A stretch of 6,558 nt of DNA from CANLBN01 sp047629215 (lineage in GTDB: Bacteria > Pseudomonadota > Gammaproteobacteria > Pseudomonadales > Cellvibrionaceae), in assembly GCA_047629215.1 (NCBI GenBank), contig JBLHWO010000211.1, forward strand, positions 1-6,558, in the 5' to 3' direction. The notes beneath the pieces are model-generated. The model was not told the DNA's origin. It made no database searches and worked only from the letters and a program-made list of their open reading frames with translations. Positions 1 through 5,516 of the stretch are shown in pieces. The position numbers and the translations under genes were made by a program. Within the stretch, counting starts at the first letter, position 1. Each line of letters begins with the position of its first letter.

Positions 1-1037
1 AGCAGCGCTATAAAGAGTTACAACAAAAAGAGCAAATTGCTTCTCGTCTCGAAACGTTAATCAATGTTTTACCGGGCGGTGTGGTCGTGTTGGATAAGAA
101 AGGTGTGGTTATTGAAAGCAACCCGGTCGCCGAAACCTTTTTAGAGCCTAAGTTAGTGGGACAATATTGGCGTGATGTTATTAAGCGTTGCTTTGCACCA
201 AAAGATGATGATGGCCATGAAGTTTCAAATAGTCAGGGCAAGCGAATTAGTATTGTTACCCGCTCACTAGATGATGATGGTCAAATCATTCTCTTGACCG
301 ATCAAACTGAAACTCGCCAATTACAAGCCAATTTAAGTCGTAATGAACGGCTTTCTGCCTTGGGCAAGATGGTCTCTACTTTGGCGCATCAAGTGCGAAC
401 TCCGCTATCGTCAGCAGTACTCTACGCTAACCACTTATCTACAGAAACACTCACAACGACACAGCGTCAAAGCTTTACTACTAAGCTGTTGAACCGCTTA
501 AATTTTATGGAGCGCCAGATAAGAGACATGCTACTGTTTGTCAAAGGTGATATGCCTTTGACAGATCAAGTGAGCTTAACGCAATTACAGGATACTTTGG
601 CAGAATCCATTGAGATGCCTATTAAAGCCTACGGCGCTAGCTGCCAATGGAAGCGAGTAGCGGGTGATGGGGGAGATAGTATCCGAGAAGGTCATAGGAA
701 GGGAGAGCACTATTTGCAGTGTAATCTTGATGCATTGATAGGCGCTTTATTAAATCTCGTTAATAATAGTTTACAAACGACGCCATCAGCAGACATTATT
801 ATTCAATTTAAAATCAATGCCGATCAGTTGGTTATTAGTATTTTAGATAATGGCCCAGGCATTGATCTCCAGCAAAAAGAAAAGATTCAGGACATGTTTT
901 TTACCACGAAAGGGCAGGGTACCGGTATCGGCTTATCGGTTGTCAATATTGTTGCCCAATCTCATGGTGGGAGTTTTGAATTAACGAATCGAAAACAGGG
1001 CGGTGCCTGTGCACGGCTCTGCTTGCCATTGGTTTAA
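1..1037 (+). CDS. fleS: Flagellar sensor histidine kinase FleS/FlrB (5'-truncated)
   Basis: Cytoplasmic histidine kinase that phosphorylates the flagellar regulator FleR/FlrC. The frame is open from base 3, so the start lies upstream of the window; a GTG at 81 falls inside a PAS-like segment and is not a credible start. 344 residues are visible. In order: a short charged helix (bases 3-60), a PAS-like sensor region (about 63-330), the HisKA helix with H-box AHQVRTPL and phospho-acceptor His at 387-389, an N-box with LVNNS (Asn at 762-764), the G1 box DNGPGID (846-866), FFTTK, and the G2 box GQGTGIGLS (912-938). No membrane segment is visible, as is usual for FleS. A glycine- and charge-rich insert lies between the H and N boxes (about 650-710). 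The gene ends 30 nt before fleR, so the two are probably cotranscribed. The family call is strong; fleS versus flrB is a naming choice. Confidence 0.93.
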   Translation, partial: QRYKELQQKEQIASRLETLINVLPGGVVVLDKKGVVIESNPVAETFLEPKLVGQYWRDVIKRCFAPKDDDGHEVSNSQGKRISIVTRSLDDDGQIILLTDQTETRQLQANLSRNERLSALGKMVSTLAHQVRTPLSSAVLYANHLSTETLTTTQRQSFTTKLLNRLNFMERQIRDMLLFVKGDMPLTDQVSLTQLQDTLAESIEMPIKAYGASCQWKRVAGDGGDSIREGHRKGEHYLQCNLDALIGALLNLVNNSLQTTPSADIIIQFKINADQLVISILDNGPGIDLQQKEKIQDMFFTTKGQGTGIGLSVVNIVAQSHGGSFELTNRKQGGACARLCLPLV

Positions 1038-1055
1038 TTATTAAAATTTATTTTT

Positions 1056-1064
1056 GAGGAAGAG
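1056..1064 (+). promoter_or_regulatory. Ribosome binding site of fleR
   Basis: The purine-rich GAGGAAGAG lies 3 nt before the ATG at 1068, with its GAGGA core 7 nt upstream. It supports that ATG as the start of fleR. The 30-nt fleS-fleR gap shows no promoter or terminator. Confidence 0.7.
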
Positions 1065-1067
1065 ATT

Positions 1068-2606
1068 ATGTCGTTAGCCGTTAAAGCAGTCGGGAACGAA
1101 ATTATCCCCCATGTGCTGGTGGTCGAAGATGATCCAGCCCTTCGTGAAGCGCTACAAGATACCTTACAGCTCGCTAAATACAATACTCGCAGTGCGCCTG
1201 ATGTTGAAACGGCTCTGAATATACTTGGCAAGTATAATGACATTGCAATGATCGTTTCGGATGTGAACATGGGGGCCTTTAGTGGCCATGACTTATTACA
1301 TCAAGTGCAAGTGGATTATCCTCATATCCCGGTTTTATTGGTTACGGCCTACGCCAGTATTCGTGACTCCGTAGATGCCATTCGCAACGGCGCCATTGAT
1401 TATTTGGTGAAACCTTTTGAACCTAAGGCACTAATTGATATTGTTGCCAAGCAACTAGACGGGCGTGAAGAAGCGGCGGGTGATGAGCCTATTGCTACCT
1501 CACTGTCCAGTCAGCAACTTTTACAGCTCGCTAATCGCATGGCGCAGACCGATTCAACTGTATTGATTCTTGGCGAGTCGGGAACGGGTAAAGAGGTATT
1601 AGCCCGCTATATACATCAACGATCTCCCAGAGTTTCTAAGCCCTTCATAGCCATCAATTGTGCCGCTATTCCAGAAAATATGTTGGAGGCAATGTTATTC
1701 GGTTATGAAAAAGGGGCATATACGGGTGCTTATGCCAGCGCACCAGGTAAATTTGAACAGGCTGATGGCGGCACGTTACTGTTAGATGAAATATCTGAGA
1801 TGGATGTTGGCTTACAGGCCAAATTATTACGTGTACTACAAGAGCGGGAAGTTGAACGTTTAGGCGGCCGTAAAACGATTAAGCTTAATGTAAGAGTGAT
1901 AGCAACCTCGAATCGAGATATGCAGCAGCAAGTCGCTAATGGTCTATTCAGGGAAGATTTATATTATCGTTTAAGTGTGTTGCCCTTGCAATGGAAACCA
2001 TTGAGGGCGCGTCGAGAAGATATATTGCCTCTTGCTAGTCGTTTACTTCAAAAACATGCACTCAAACAAAAGCGGGTAGGTGTAAAGCTTGAAGAGTCGG
2101 CCCAGCGAGCACTGCATCAATATGATTGGCCGGGTAATGTTCGTGAGCTGGATAATGTGATCCAGAGAGCGTTAATTCTCCAAGCCGGTATCTCCATTAA
2201 TGATCAAGACCTTGGTTTGCAAATGTTGTCTACTATCGCATCGACACTAGTTACATCTCCATCTCCCACGTCTTCACTTAATATAACAAGCCACTTACCT
2301 AATCATTCTTATGGCTTAACTACCCCTTTATCTACGTTTAACGAACTCGATGGTTCCCGTGACGACTACCTTGAAGATGTAAGGCTACAAGGCGCAACGG
2401 CTCCCCAGCAAGACAGAGGCAAAGCGCTAGGTGCTGACCTCAAAAAAAGGGAGTTCGAAATTATTGTCGATACCCTTAGAGAGGAAAATGGTAGTCGTAA
2501 GAATACAGCTGAAAGACTAGGTATTAGCCCGCGTACATTACGTTATAAATTAGCCAAAATGCGTGAAATAGGGCTCAGTCTTGATAGTCAAACACACTTG
2601 GTTTAG
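1068..2606 (+). CDS. fleR: Sigma54-dependent flagellar response regulator FleR/FlrC
   Basis: An NtrC-type activator which, once phosphorylated by FleS, uses ATP hydrolysis to open RpoN promoters of basal-body and hook genes. It has 512 residues, somewhat longer than family members I recall. The receiver domain spans about 15-125, with acidic pair D21/D22, phospho-acceptor D65 in SDVNMG, T93 and K115. The AAA+ domain spans about 143-380: Walker A GESGTGKE (169-176), sigma54 loop GAYTGA (216-221, Tyr in place of the usual Phe), Walker B GGTLLLDEI (234-242), sensor I around IATSNRD (278-284), arginine fingers R295 and R301, and sensor II WPGNVREL (354-361). A Ser/Thr/Pro-rich linker (about 383-450) leads to a Fis-type HTH (about 455-500). 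All catalytic residues are present. The sigma54 promoter before fliE is a likely target. Confidence 0.96.
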   Translation: MSLAVKAVGNEIIPHVLVVEDDPALREALQDTLQLAKYNTRSAPDVETALNILGKYNDIAMIVSDVNMGAFSGHDLLHQVQVDYPHIPVLLVTAYASIRDSVDAIRNGAIDYLVKPFEPKALIDIVAKQLDGREEAAGDEPIATSLSSQQLLQLANRMAQTDSTVLILGESGTGKEVLARYIHQRSPRVSKPFIAINCAAIPENMLEAMLFGYEKGAYTGAYASAPGKFEQADGGTLLLDEISEMDVGLQAKLLRVLQEREVERLGGRKTIKLNVRVIATSNRDMQQQVANGLFREDLYYRLSVLPLQWKPLRARREDILPLASRLLQKHALKQKRVGVKLEESAQRALHQYDWPGNVRELDNVIQRALILQAGISINDQDLGLQMLSTIASTLVTSPSPTSSLNITSHLPNHSYGLTTPLSTFNELDGSRDDYLEDVRLQGATAPQQDRGKALGADLKKREFEIIVDTLREENGSRKNTAERLGISPRTLRYKLAKMREIGLSLDSQTHLV

Positions 2607-2636
2607 AGGCGTGCACACTAGGGCTTAATTTACTGT

Positions 2637-2670
2637 TTTATTATAAAGGCTTAAAATACTTTATAATAAA
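2637..2670 (+). repeat. Perfect 12-bp AT-rich inverted repeat after fleR
   Basis: TTTATTATAAAG (2637-2648) and its exact reverse complement CTTTATAATAAA (2659-2670) are separated by 10 nt and begin 30 nt after the fleR stop. As RNA this is an uninterrupted 12-bp hairpin, almost all A-U pairs. No T run follows directly; the nearest is at 2687-2693, so it is not a classic intrinsic terminator. It may be a weak terminator, an mRNA 3'-end stabiliser or a protein-binding site upstream of the next promoter. The symmetry is certain; the function is inferred. Confidence 0.6.
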
Positions 2671-2696
2671 CAAGTTAAAGTCGGCATTTTTTTGAC

Positions 2697-2747
2697 AAAA
2701 AAAATCATAAATAAAAGCTTGACCTATTTTCAATTCAACAGTATTTT
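2697..2747 (+). promoter_or_regulatory. Probable sigma70 promoter for the small gene
   Basis: The -35 TTGACC (2719-2724, 5 of 6 consensus bases) and -10 TATTTT (2742-2747, 4 of 6) are separated by 17 bp. The A-rich block at 2697-2716 lies where an UP element would sit. Predicted transcription start is about 2753-2755, giving a leader of about 27 nt to the ATG at 2781. A perfect TTGACA at 2692-2697 has no good -10 at proper spacing and was not chosen. The prediction rests on motifs in AT-rich DNA. Confidence 0.45.
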
Positions 2748-2769
2748 TAGTATCGTTAGTTAGAAATGT

Positions 2770-2775
2770 GGAGAG
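2770..2775 (+). promoter_or_regulatory. Ribosome binding site deciding the start of the small gene
   Basis: GGAGAG with core GGAG at 2770-2773 is 7 nt before the ATG at 2781. The other in-frame ATG, at 2766, would put this Shine-Dalgarno inside the coding sequence and has none of its own. The start at 2781 is therefore preferred, giving 64 rather than 69 residues. Confidence 0.75.
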
Positions 2776-2780
2776 TGTTT

Positions 2781-2975
2781 ATGAGTGATAACCTGCCTTC
2801 CTCTGTAGATGGTTTCCTTGATGATATTGAGGATGAAGCAATTAATGGTTCTGAGATAGATTCGGAAACCGCTTCAAAACCCACCTCCCTTGTTGATTCG
2901 CGACGACGTCTTGAGGCTCGCTTGGCCGAGCGCAGTTTAGCGAGAGATATCAAGGAGTTTGATTTCCGTTTTTAA
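2781..2975 (+). CDS. Small charged hypothetical protein (64 aa) between fleR and fliE
   Basis: A small predicted cytoplasmic protein, function unknown. It has no signal peptide, membrane segment or cysteine. The N-terminal part (residues 1-40) is acidic and Ser-rich, with a DDIEDE cluster, and looks disordered. Residues 40-60 look like a strongly charged helix containing RRRLEARLAERSLARDIKEF, followed by the end DFRF. This acidic-tail plus Arg/Glu-rich helix layout resembles, from memory only, the short gammaproteobacterial proteins annotated as the PA3496 family (putative envelope integrity); I cannot verify that here. Coding status is supported by a well-spaced Shine-Dalgarno and a plausible promoter. 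The gene interrupts the usual fleR-fliE junction, and flanking hairpins suggest its own transcript. A link to flagella is inferred from position alone; it could equally be an unrelated insertion. Confidence 0.72.
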   Translation: MSDNLPSSVDGFLDDIEDEAINGSEIDSETASKPTSLVDSRRRLEARLAERSLARDIKEFDFRF

Positions 2976-2990
2976 CTCGCAAATCAAAAA

Positions 2991-3022
2991 AAGGCGTATA
3001 TTATTGCCTTAACGGCATTTTT
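2991..3022 (+). terminator. Weak terminator-like hairpin after the small gene
   Basis: TGCC (3005-3008) can pair with GGCA (3014-3017) around a 5-nt loop, followed by five T (3018-3022). An alternative stem pairs AAGGC (2991-2995) with GCCTT (3006-3010). Both stems are short and mutually exclusive, so termination is uncertain. It begins 16 nt after the stop codon. Confidence 0.3.
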
Positions 3023-3180
3023 GTCGCGATGCTTTTGCTTCAAAAATAATAATTCTAGACGCACAACATTCCTTTTATTTTTATTTCTATTTCTCTCTGC
3101 TCTTATTAACAACGTATTTTTGTGTTCTCACACCTTCTTAACTGACACTACGTGCCCTTGGGGTATTACCTAAATCCATA

Positions 3181-3209
3181 TAGGTGCAAGAAATTGCGCC
3201 TACATTTTT
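3181..3209 (+). terminator. Probable intrinsic terminator upstream of the fliE promoter
   Basis: TAGGTGCAA (3181-3189) pairs with TTGCGCCTA (3194-3202): nine pairs including one U-G wobble, closed by a GAAA tetraloop (3190-3193). The tract CATTTTT (3203-3209) follows. This is the best terminator-like structure in the window. It would stop readthrough from fleR or the small gene 49 nt before the sigma54 promoter element. An upstream ACCTA (3168-3172) could compete for TAGGT (3181-3185). Confidence 0.6.
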
Positions 3210-3257
3210 GATGTCCCCTCCATCCTCGGAAGGCATTTTTATGCCGGCGGCAGCTTT

Positions 3258-3273
3258 TGGCCCGCTTTATGCA
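3258..3273 (+). promoter_or_regulatory. Sigma54 (RpoN) promoter for fliE-fliF-fliG
   Basis: TGGCCCGCTTTATGCA matches the RpoN consensus TGGCACG-N4-TTGCA at all but two conserved positions. The invariant GG (3259-3260) and GC (3271-3272) are separated by exactly 10 nt, as required for the -24/-12 elements. Predicted transcription start is about 3283-3285, giving a leader of about 108 nt. In Pseudomonas and Vibrio fliE is a known class of RpoN-dependent flagellar gene activated by FleR/FlrC, whose gene lies upstream here. That FleR is the activator here is inferred. Confidence 0.8.
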
Positions 3274-3299
3274 TTTTTCTATTGAAAACCAATGGTAAG

Positions 3300-3335
3300 C
3301 CGATAATTTTATTTTAAACGCCAAAATATTGTCGG
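3300..3335 (+). promoter_or_regulatory. Imperfect hairpin in the fliE leader
   Basis: CCGATAATTTT (3300-3310) can pair with AAATATTGTCGG (3324-3335): 11 pairs including one G-U wobble, with one bulged base at 3327 and a 13-nt loop. It begins about 16 nt after the predicted transcription start. It could be an mRNA structure or an imperfect operator; no function can be assigned from sequence. The left arm overlaps the octamer GCCGATAA (3299-3306), identical to a sigma28 -10 element. Confidence 0.4.
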
Positions 3336-3356
3336 TTCAGTTAAAGTTCAGTTAAA
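3335..3356 (+). repeat. Perfect tandem 11-bp repeat downstream of the sigma54 promoter
   Basis: The unit GTTCAGTTAAA occurs twice back to back (3335-3345 and 3346-3356), followed by a related GAGTTAAA (3365-3372). The period of 11 bp is about one helical turn, so both copies face the same side of DNA. The repeat starts about 50 bp downstream of the predicted transcription start, where downstream enhancer sites for the Vibrio FleR homologue FlrC have been described. A role as a FleR site is a hypothesis. Confidence 0.65.
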
Positions 3357-3391
3357 AAAGTATCGAGTTAAATCAGTGTGGAGCAATAGCA

Positions 3392-3760
3392 ATGATCTCT
3401 AACAGAATGGACATAAATAATGTCTTATTAGAAATGCGTTCTCTAAGAGCTCAGGCTCAGGCGTTTAAACCTGATGAGATTGCAGATACGAAACCACTTA
3501 ATGGATCTCGTGCACTAAAACCGGTTGCAGATGATGGGCCAGGATTTAGTCAGTTACTGGATCAGGCTGTCAATAAAGTGAATGACTTACAACAAACATC
3601 GGGCCAAATGTCGACGGCATTTGAGCAAGGTCAAAGCGGTGTTGATATTACCGATGTAATGATTGCATCACAAAAAGCCAGTGTGTCATTTCAAGCTATG
3701 TTGCAAGTACGCAATAAGCTAGTTGAGTCTTATCGAGATATTATGAATATGCCAGTTTGA
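3392..3760 (+). CDS. fliE: Flagellar hook-basal body complex protein FliE
   Basis: FliE is the small axial protein that joins the FliF MS ring to the proximal rod; it is exported by the flagellar type III system and has no cleaved signal peptide. The 122-residue product is slightly longer than typical FliE (about 100-110). The conserved C-terminal half is unmistakable: FSQLLDQAVNKVN (about 52-64) and then DITDVMIASQKASVSFQAML (85-104), with RNKLVESYRDIMNMPV at the end. The poorly conserved N-terminus (1-50) carries the extra length. The start at 3392 is supported by GGAG at 3380-3383, 8 nt upstream; the next ATG (3407) is too far from it. It is the first gene after the sigma54 promoter and probably heads an operon, with fliF following after 40 nt. 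Confidence 0.96.
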   Translation: MISNRMDINNVLLEMRSLRAQAQAFKPDEIADTKPLNGSRALKPVADDGPGFSQLLDQAVNKVNDLQQTSGQMSTAFEQGQSGVDITDVMIASQKASVSFQAMLQVRNKLVESYRDIMNMPV

Positions 3761-3800
3761 TGTTGATATTTCATATGACTGGTATAAAAGGTAACGTTTA

Positions 3801-5516
3801 ATGAGTACAGCAGACGCAATGGTTGATATCGATGATGATTTAGCAGGTTCGGGATCCGGTGGTAAAGATCGTTCAGCCAGTGACTTGATCGAAGGTTTTA
3901 ATAATTTAAATTTGTTGAGGCAGGCCGGTCTTATGGTTGCCTTAGCCGCTAGTGTGGCTATCGGTTTTGCAGCAGTCTTGTGGACAATTGGTGAAGACTA
4001 CCGTCCGCTTTATGCTGGCCTAGATCGTTTAGATTCTAGTGAAGTAATCGAAATTCTTGAAACAAATAATATTACATTTAAAGTCGATAATCGCTCAGGT
4101 GCACTATTAGTCGCTTCCGATGAAATTCACGATGCCCGCATTAAACTAGCTGAATTAGGTTTGCCCGGTGACACATCGGTTGGCTTTGAATTGATGGACA
4201 AAGAGCAGCCTTTAGGCACAAGTCAATTTATGGAAGCGGCTCGTTACCGCCGTAGCTTAGAGGGAGAGTTAGCAAGAACTGTCACCAGCATAAATAGCGT
4301 ACGTTCGGCGCGTGTTCATTTAGCGATTCCTAAAAATTCTGTTTTTGTACGCAATGCAAGAGAGCCGCGCGCGTCGGTCTTTGTTGAGCTTTATCCTGGT
4401 CGAGGAATAAAGCCAGATCAAGTTCGCGCTATCTCCAACTTAGTCGCTTCGAGTATCCCAGAGCTTGCTTTAAAAAATGTTACCGTGGTTGATCAAAAAG
4501 GCAACTTACTATCGCGAGGCGATGATGATCCAAGAATTACTAAAGCACTACAAGAATTAGAGTATGCAACACAAATAGAAGAATCGATAAATAGTCGTAT
4601 TCGTAGCTTATTAGATCCAATTATAGGGCCTAGCCGTTACCGTGCTGAAGTTGCAGCCGATGTTGACTTCAACGAAGTAGAACAAGCGGAAGAGATGTTT
4701 AACCCCGACCTTCCGGCTATGCGAAGTGAGCAAATACTGGATGAGCGAAGGGTAGGTAATGCAGCGGGCGGCATACCGGGTGCGCTGGCTAATCAACCGC
4801 CAGCTAATGGAGAAGCGCCTGAACAAGCCGCTAATCGAGACGATGGCGCTCCAGCCCAGCCCTCGAATACCAGAAAACAAGCCACTCGTAATTTCGAATT
4901 GGATCGCTCTGTAAGCTATACCAAGCATCAAGTAGGAAAAGTGCGCCGTTTGACAGTTGCGGTTGTGGTTGACGATAAAGACGTTGTTGACGCCCAAACA
5001 GGAGAGGCGCGCTATGAAACATGGTCGGATAACGAACTCGAAAGATTGGCTATACTGGTAAGAGATGCGGTTGGTTTTTCTGCGGTACGTGGTGATAGTG
5101 TAAACATCATTAACTCTCCCTTCATTGATACCGATACCGGTTTACTGGATTCGGGTGAAATTCCCATCTGGGAGCAGCCATGGCTGAGGGAGTTACTTAA
5201 ACCCTTTGTAGGCTTATTGGTAGTATTGGTTATGTTCGTTGGTTTATTGCGACCAATACTCAAAACCTTGGCTAAAACCGGTACGCAAGCAAAAGAAGAT
5301 GAAGAAGCCAAGCAATTAGCCGCATTAGAGGCCTCTGGATTAGGTTCCTTTGACGAGTTGTCTGATGAAACTGTCACGCTTCATGGTGGGGAGGCCTTGG
5401 CATTGCCTGGCCCAGAAGCAAGTTATGAGCATATGTTGAATTCGATAAAGGGCCTAGTGGCCGAAGATCCAGGCCGAGTATCACAAGTAATCAAACGTTG
5501 GGTTAACGAAGAATGA
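3801..5516 (+). CDS. fliF: Flagellar MS-ring protein FliF
   Basis: FliF forms the inner-membrane MS ring on which the rod, export apparatus and switch assemble. Length 571 residues is normal for the family. An acidic, Gly/Ser-rich cytoplasmic N-terminus (1-40) precedes transmembrane helix 1 (about 42-63). The periplasmic part holds ring-building motifs: RBM1 (about 66-110), RBM2 (about 115-232, with the family signature around GFELMDKEQPLGTSQF at 128-143) and RBM3 (about 233-440), interrupted by a Pro/Ala/Asn-rich beta-collar insert (about 315-365). Transmembrane helix 2 lies at about 467-487. The cytoplasmic tail ends in the FliG-binding segment (about 540-571) with VSQVIKRWVNEE. The start has AAGG 9 nt upstream (3788-3791). 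The end overlaps fliG by 4 nt. No disruption is seen. Confidence 0.98.
   Translation: MSTADAMVDIDDDLAGSGSGGKDRSASDLIEGFNNLNLLRQAGLMVALAASVAIGFAAVLWTIGEDYRPLYAGLDRLDSSEVIEILETNNITFKVDNRSGALLVASDEIHDARIKLAELGLPGDTSVGFELMDKEQPLGTSQFMEAARYRRSLEGELARTVTSINSVRSARVHLAIPKNSVFVRNAREPRASVFVELYPGRGIKPDQVRAISNLVASSIPELALKNVTVVDQKGNLLSRGDDDPRITKALQELEYATQIEESINSRIRSLLDPIIGPSRYRAEVAADVDFNEVEQAEEMFNPDLPAMRSEQILDERRVGNAAGGIPGALANQPPANGEAPEQAANRDDGAPAQPSNTRKQATRNFELDRSVSYTKHQVGKVRRLTVAVVVDDKDVVDAQTGEARYETWSDNELERLAILVRDAVGFSAVRGDSVNIINSPFIDTDTGLLDSGEIPIWEQPWLRELLKPFVGLLVVLVMFVGLLRPILKTLAKTGTQAKEDEEAKQLAALEASGLGSFDELSDETVTLHGGEALALPGPEASYEHMLNSIKGLVAEDPGRVSQVIKRWVNEE

Larger units (their letters stand above)
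2976..3391. other. 416-bp non-coding region before fliE
   Basis: No credible open frame lies here on either strand. In order: a weak hairpin (2991-3022); a pyrimidine-rich, G-poor stretch (3061-3150, by hand count 22 C and 6 G); an inverted TCAGTTAA copy (3138-3145); a GAAA-loop hairpin with a T run (3181-3209); a short GGCAT/ATGCC inverted repeat (3232-3245); the sigma54 promoter (3258-3273); and the fliE leader, which has an imperfect hairpin (3300-3335), an 11-bp tandem repeat (3335-3356) and the fliE Shine-Dalgarno (3380-3383). Confidence 0.8.

Noticed and set aside
2692..2697. Perfect TTGACA -35 hexamer
   Set aside because: No acceptable -10 lies 16-18 bp downstream; the nearby TTGACC at 2719 with TATTTT at 17-bp spacing fits better.
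2756..2953. 65-codon - strand frame opposite the small gene
   Set aside because: The + strand frame has a strong Shine-Dalgarno and promoter. The antisense product is Arg/Ser-rich, as expected from reading an acidic gene backwards, and lacks start signals.
3211..3285. Short + strand frame of 24 codons beginning with ATG at 3211
   Set aside because: It has no Shine-Dalgarno, follows a terminator-like T run and overlaps the sigma54 promoter, so its mRNA could not come from that promoter.
3292..3306. Four-codon upstream frame (M-V-S-R-stop) in the fliE leader
   Set aside because: It would start within about 10 nt of the predicted transcript 5' end and has no ribosome binding site; a frame this short is expected by chance.
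2976..3391. Possible c-di-GMP (GEMM) riboswitch before fliE
   Set aside because: The conserved GEMM segments were looked for and are not visible; the hairpins present do not match that architecture.
4611..5377. Long open frames on the - strand across fliF (up to 128 codons)
   Set aside because: They lie wholly antisense to a clear fliF, have no ribosome binding sites or family-like features, and reflect the codon composition of fliF.
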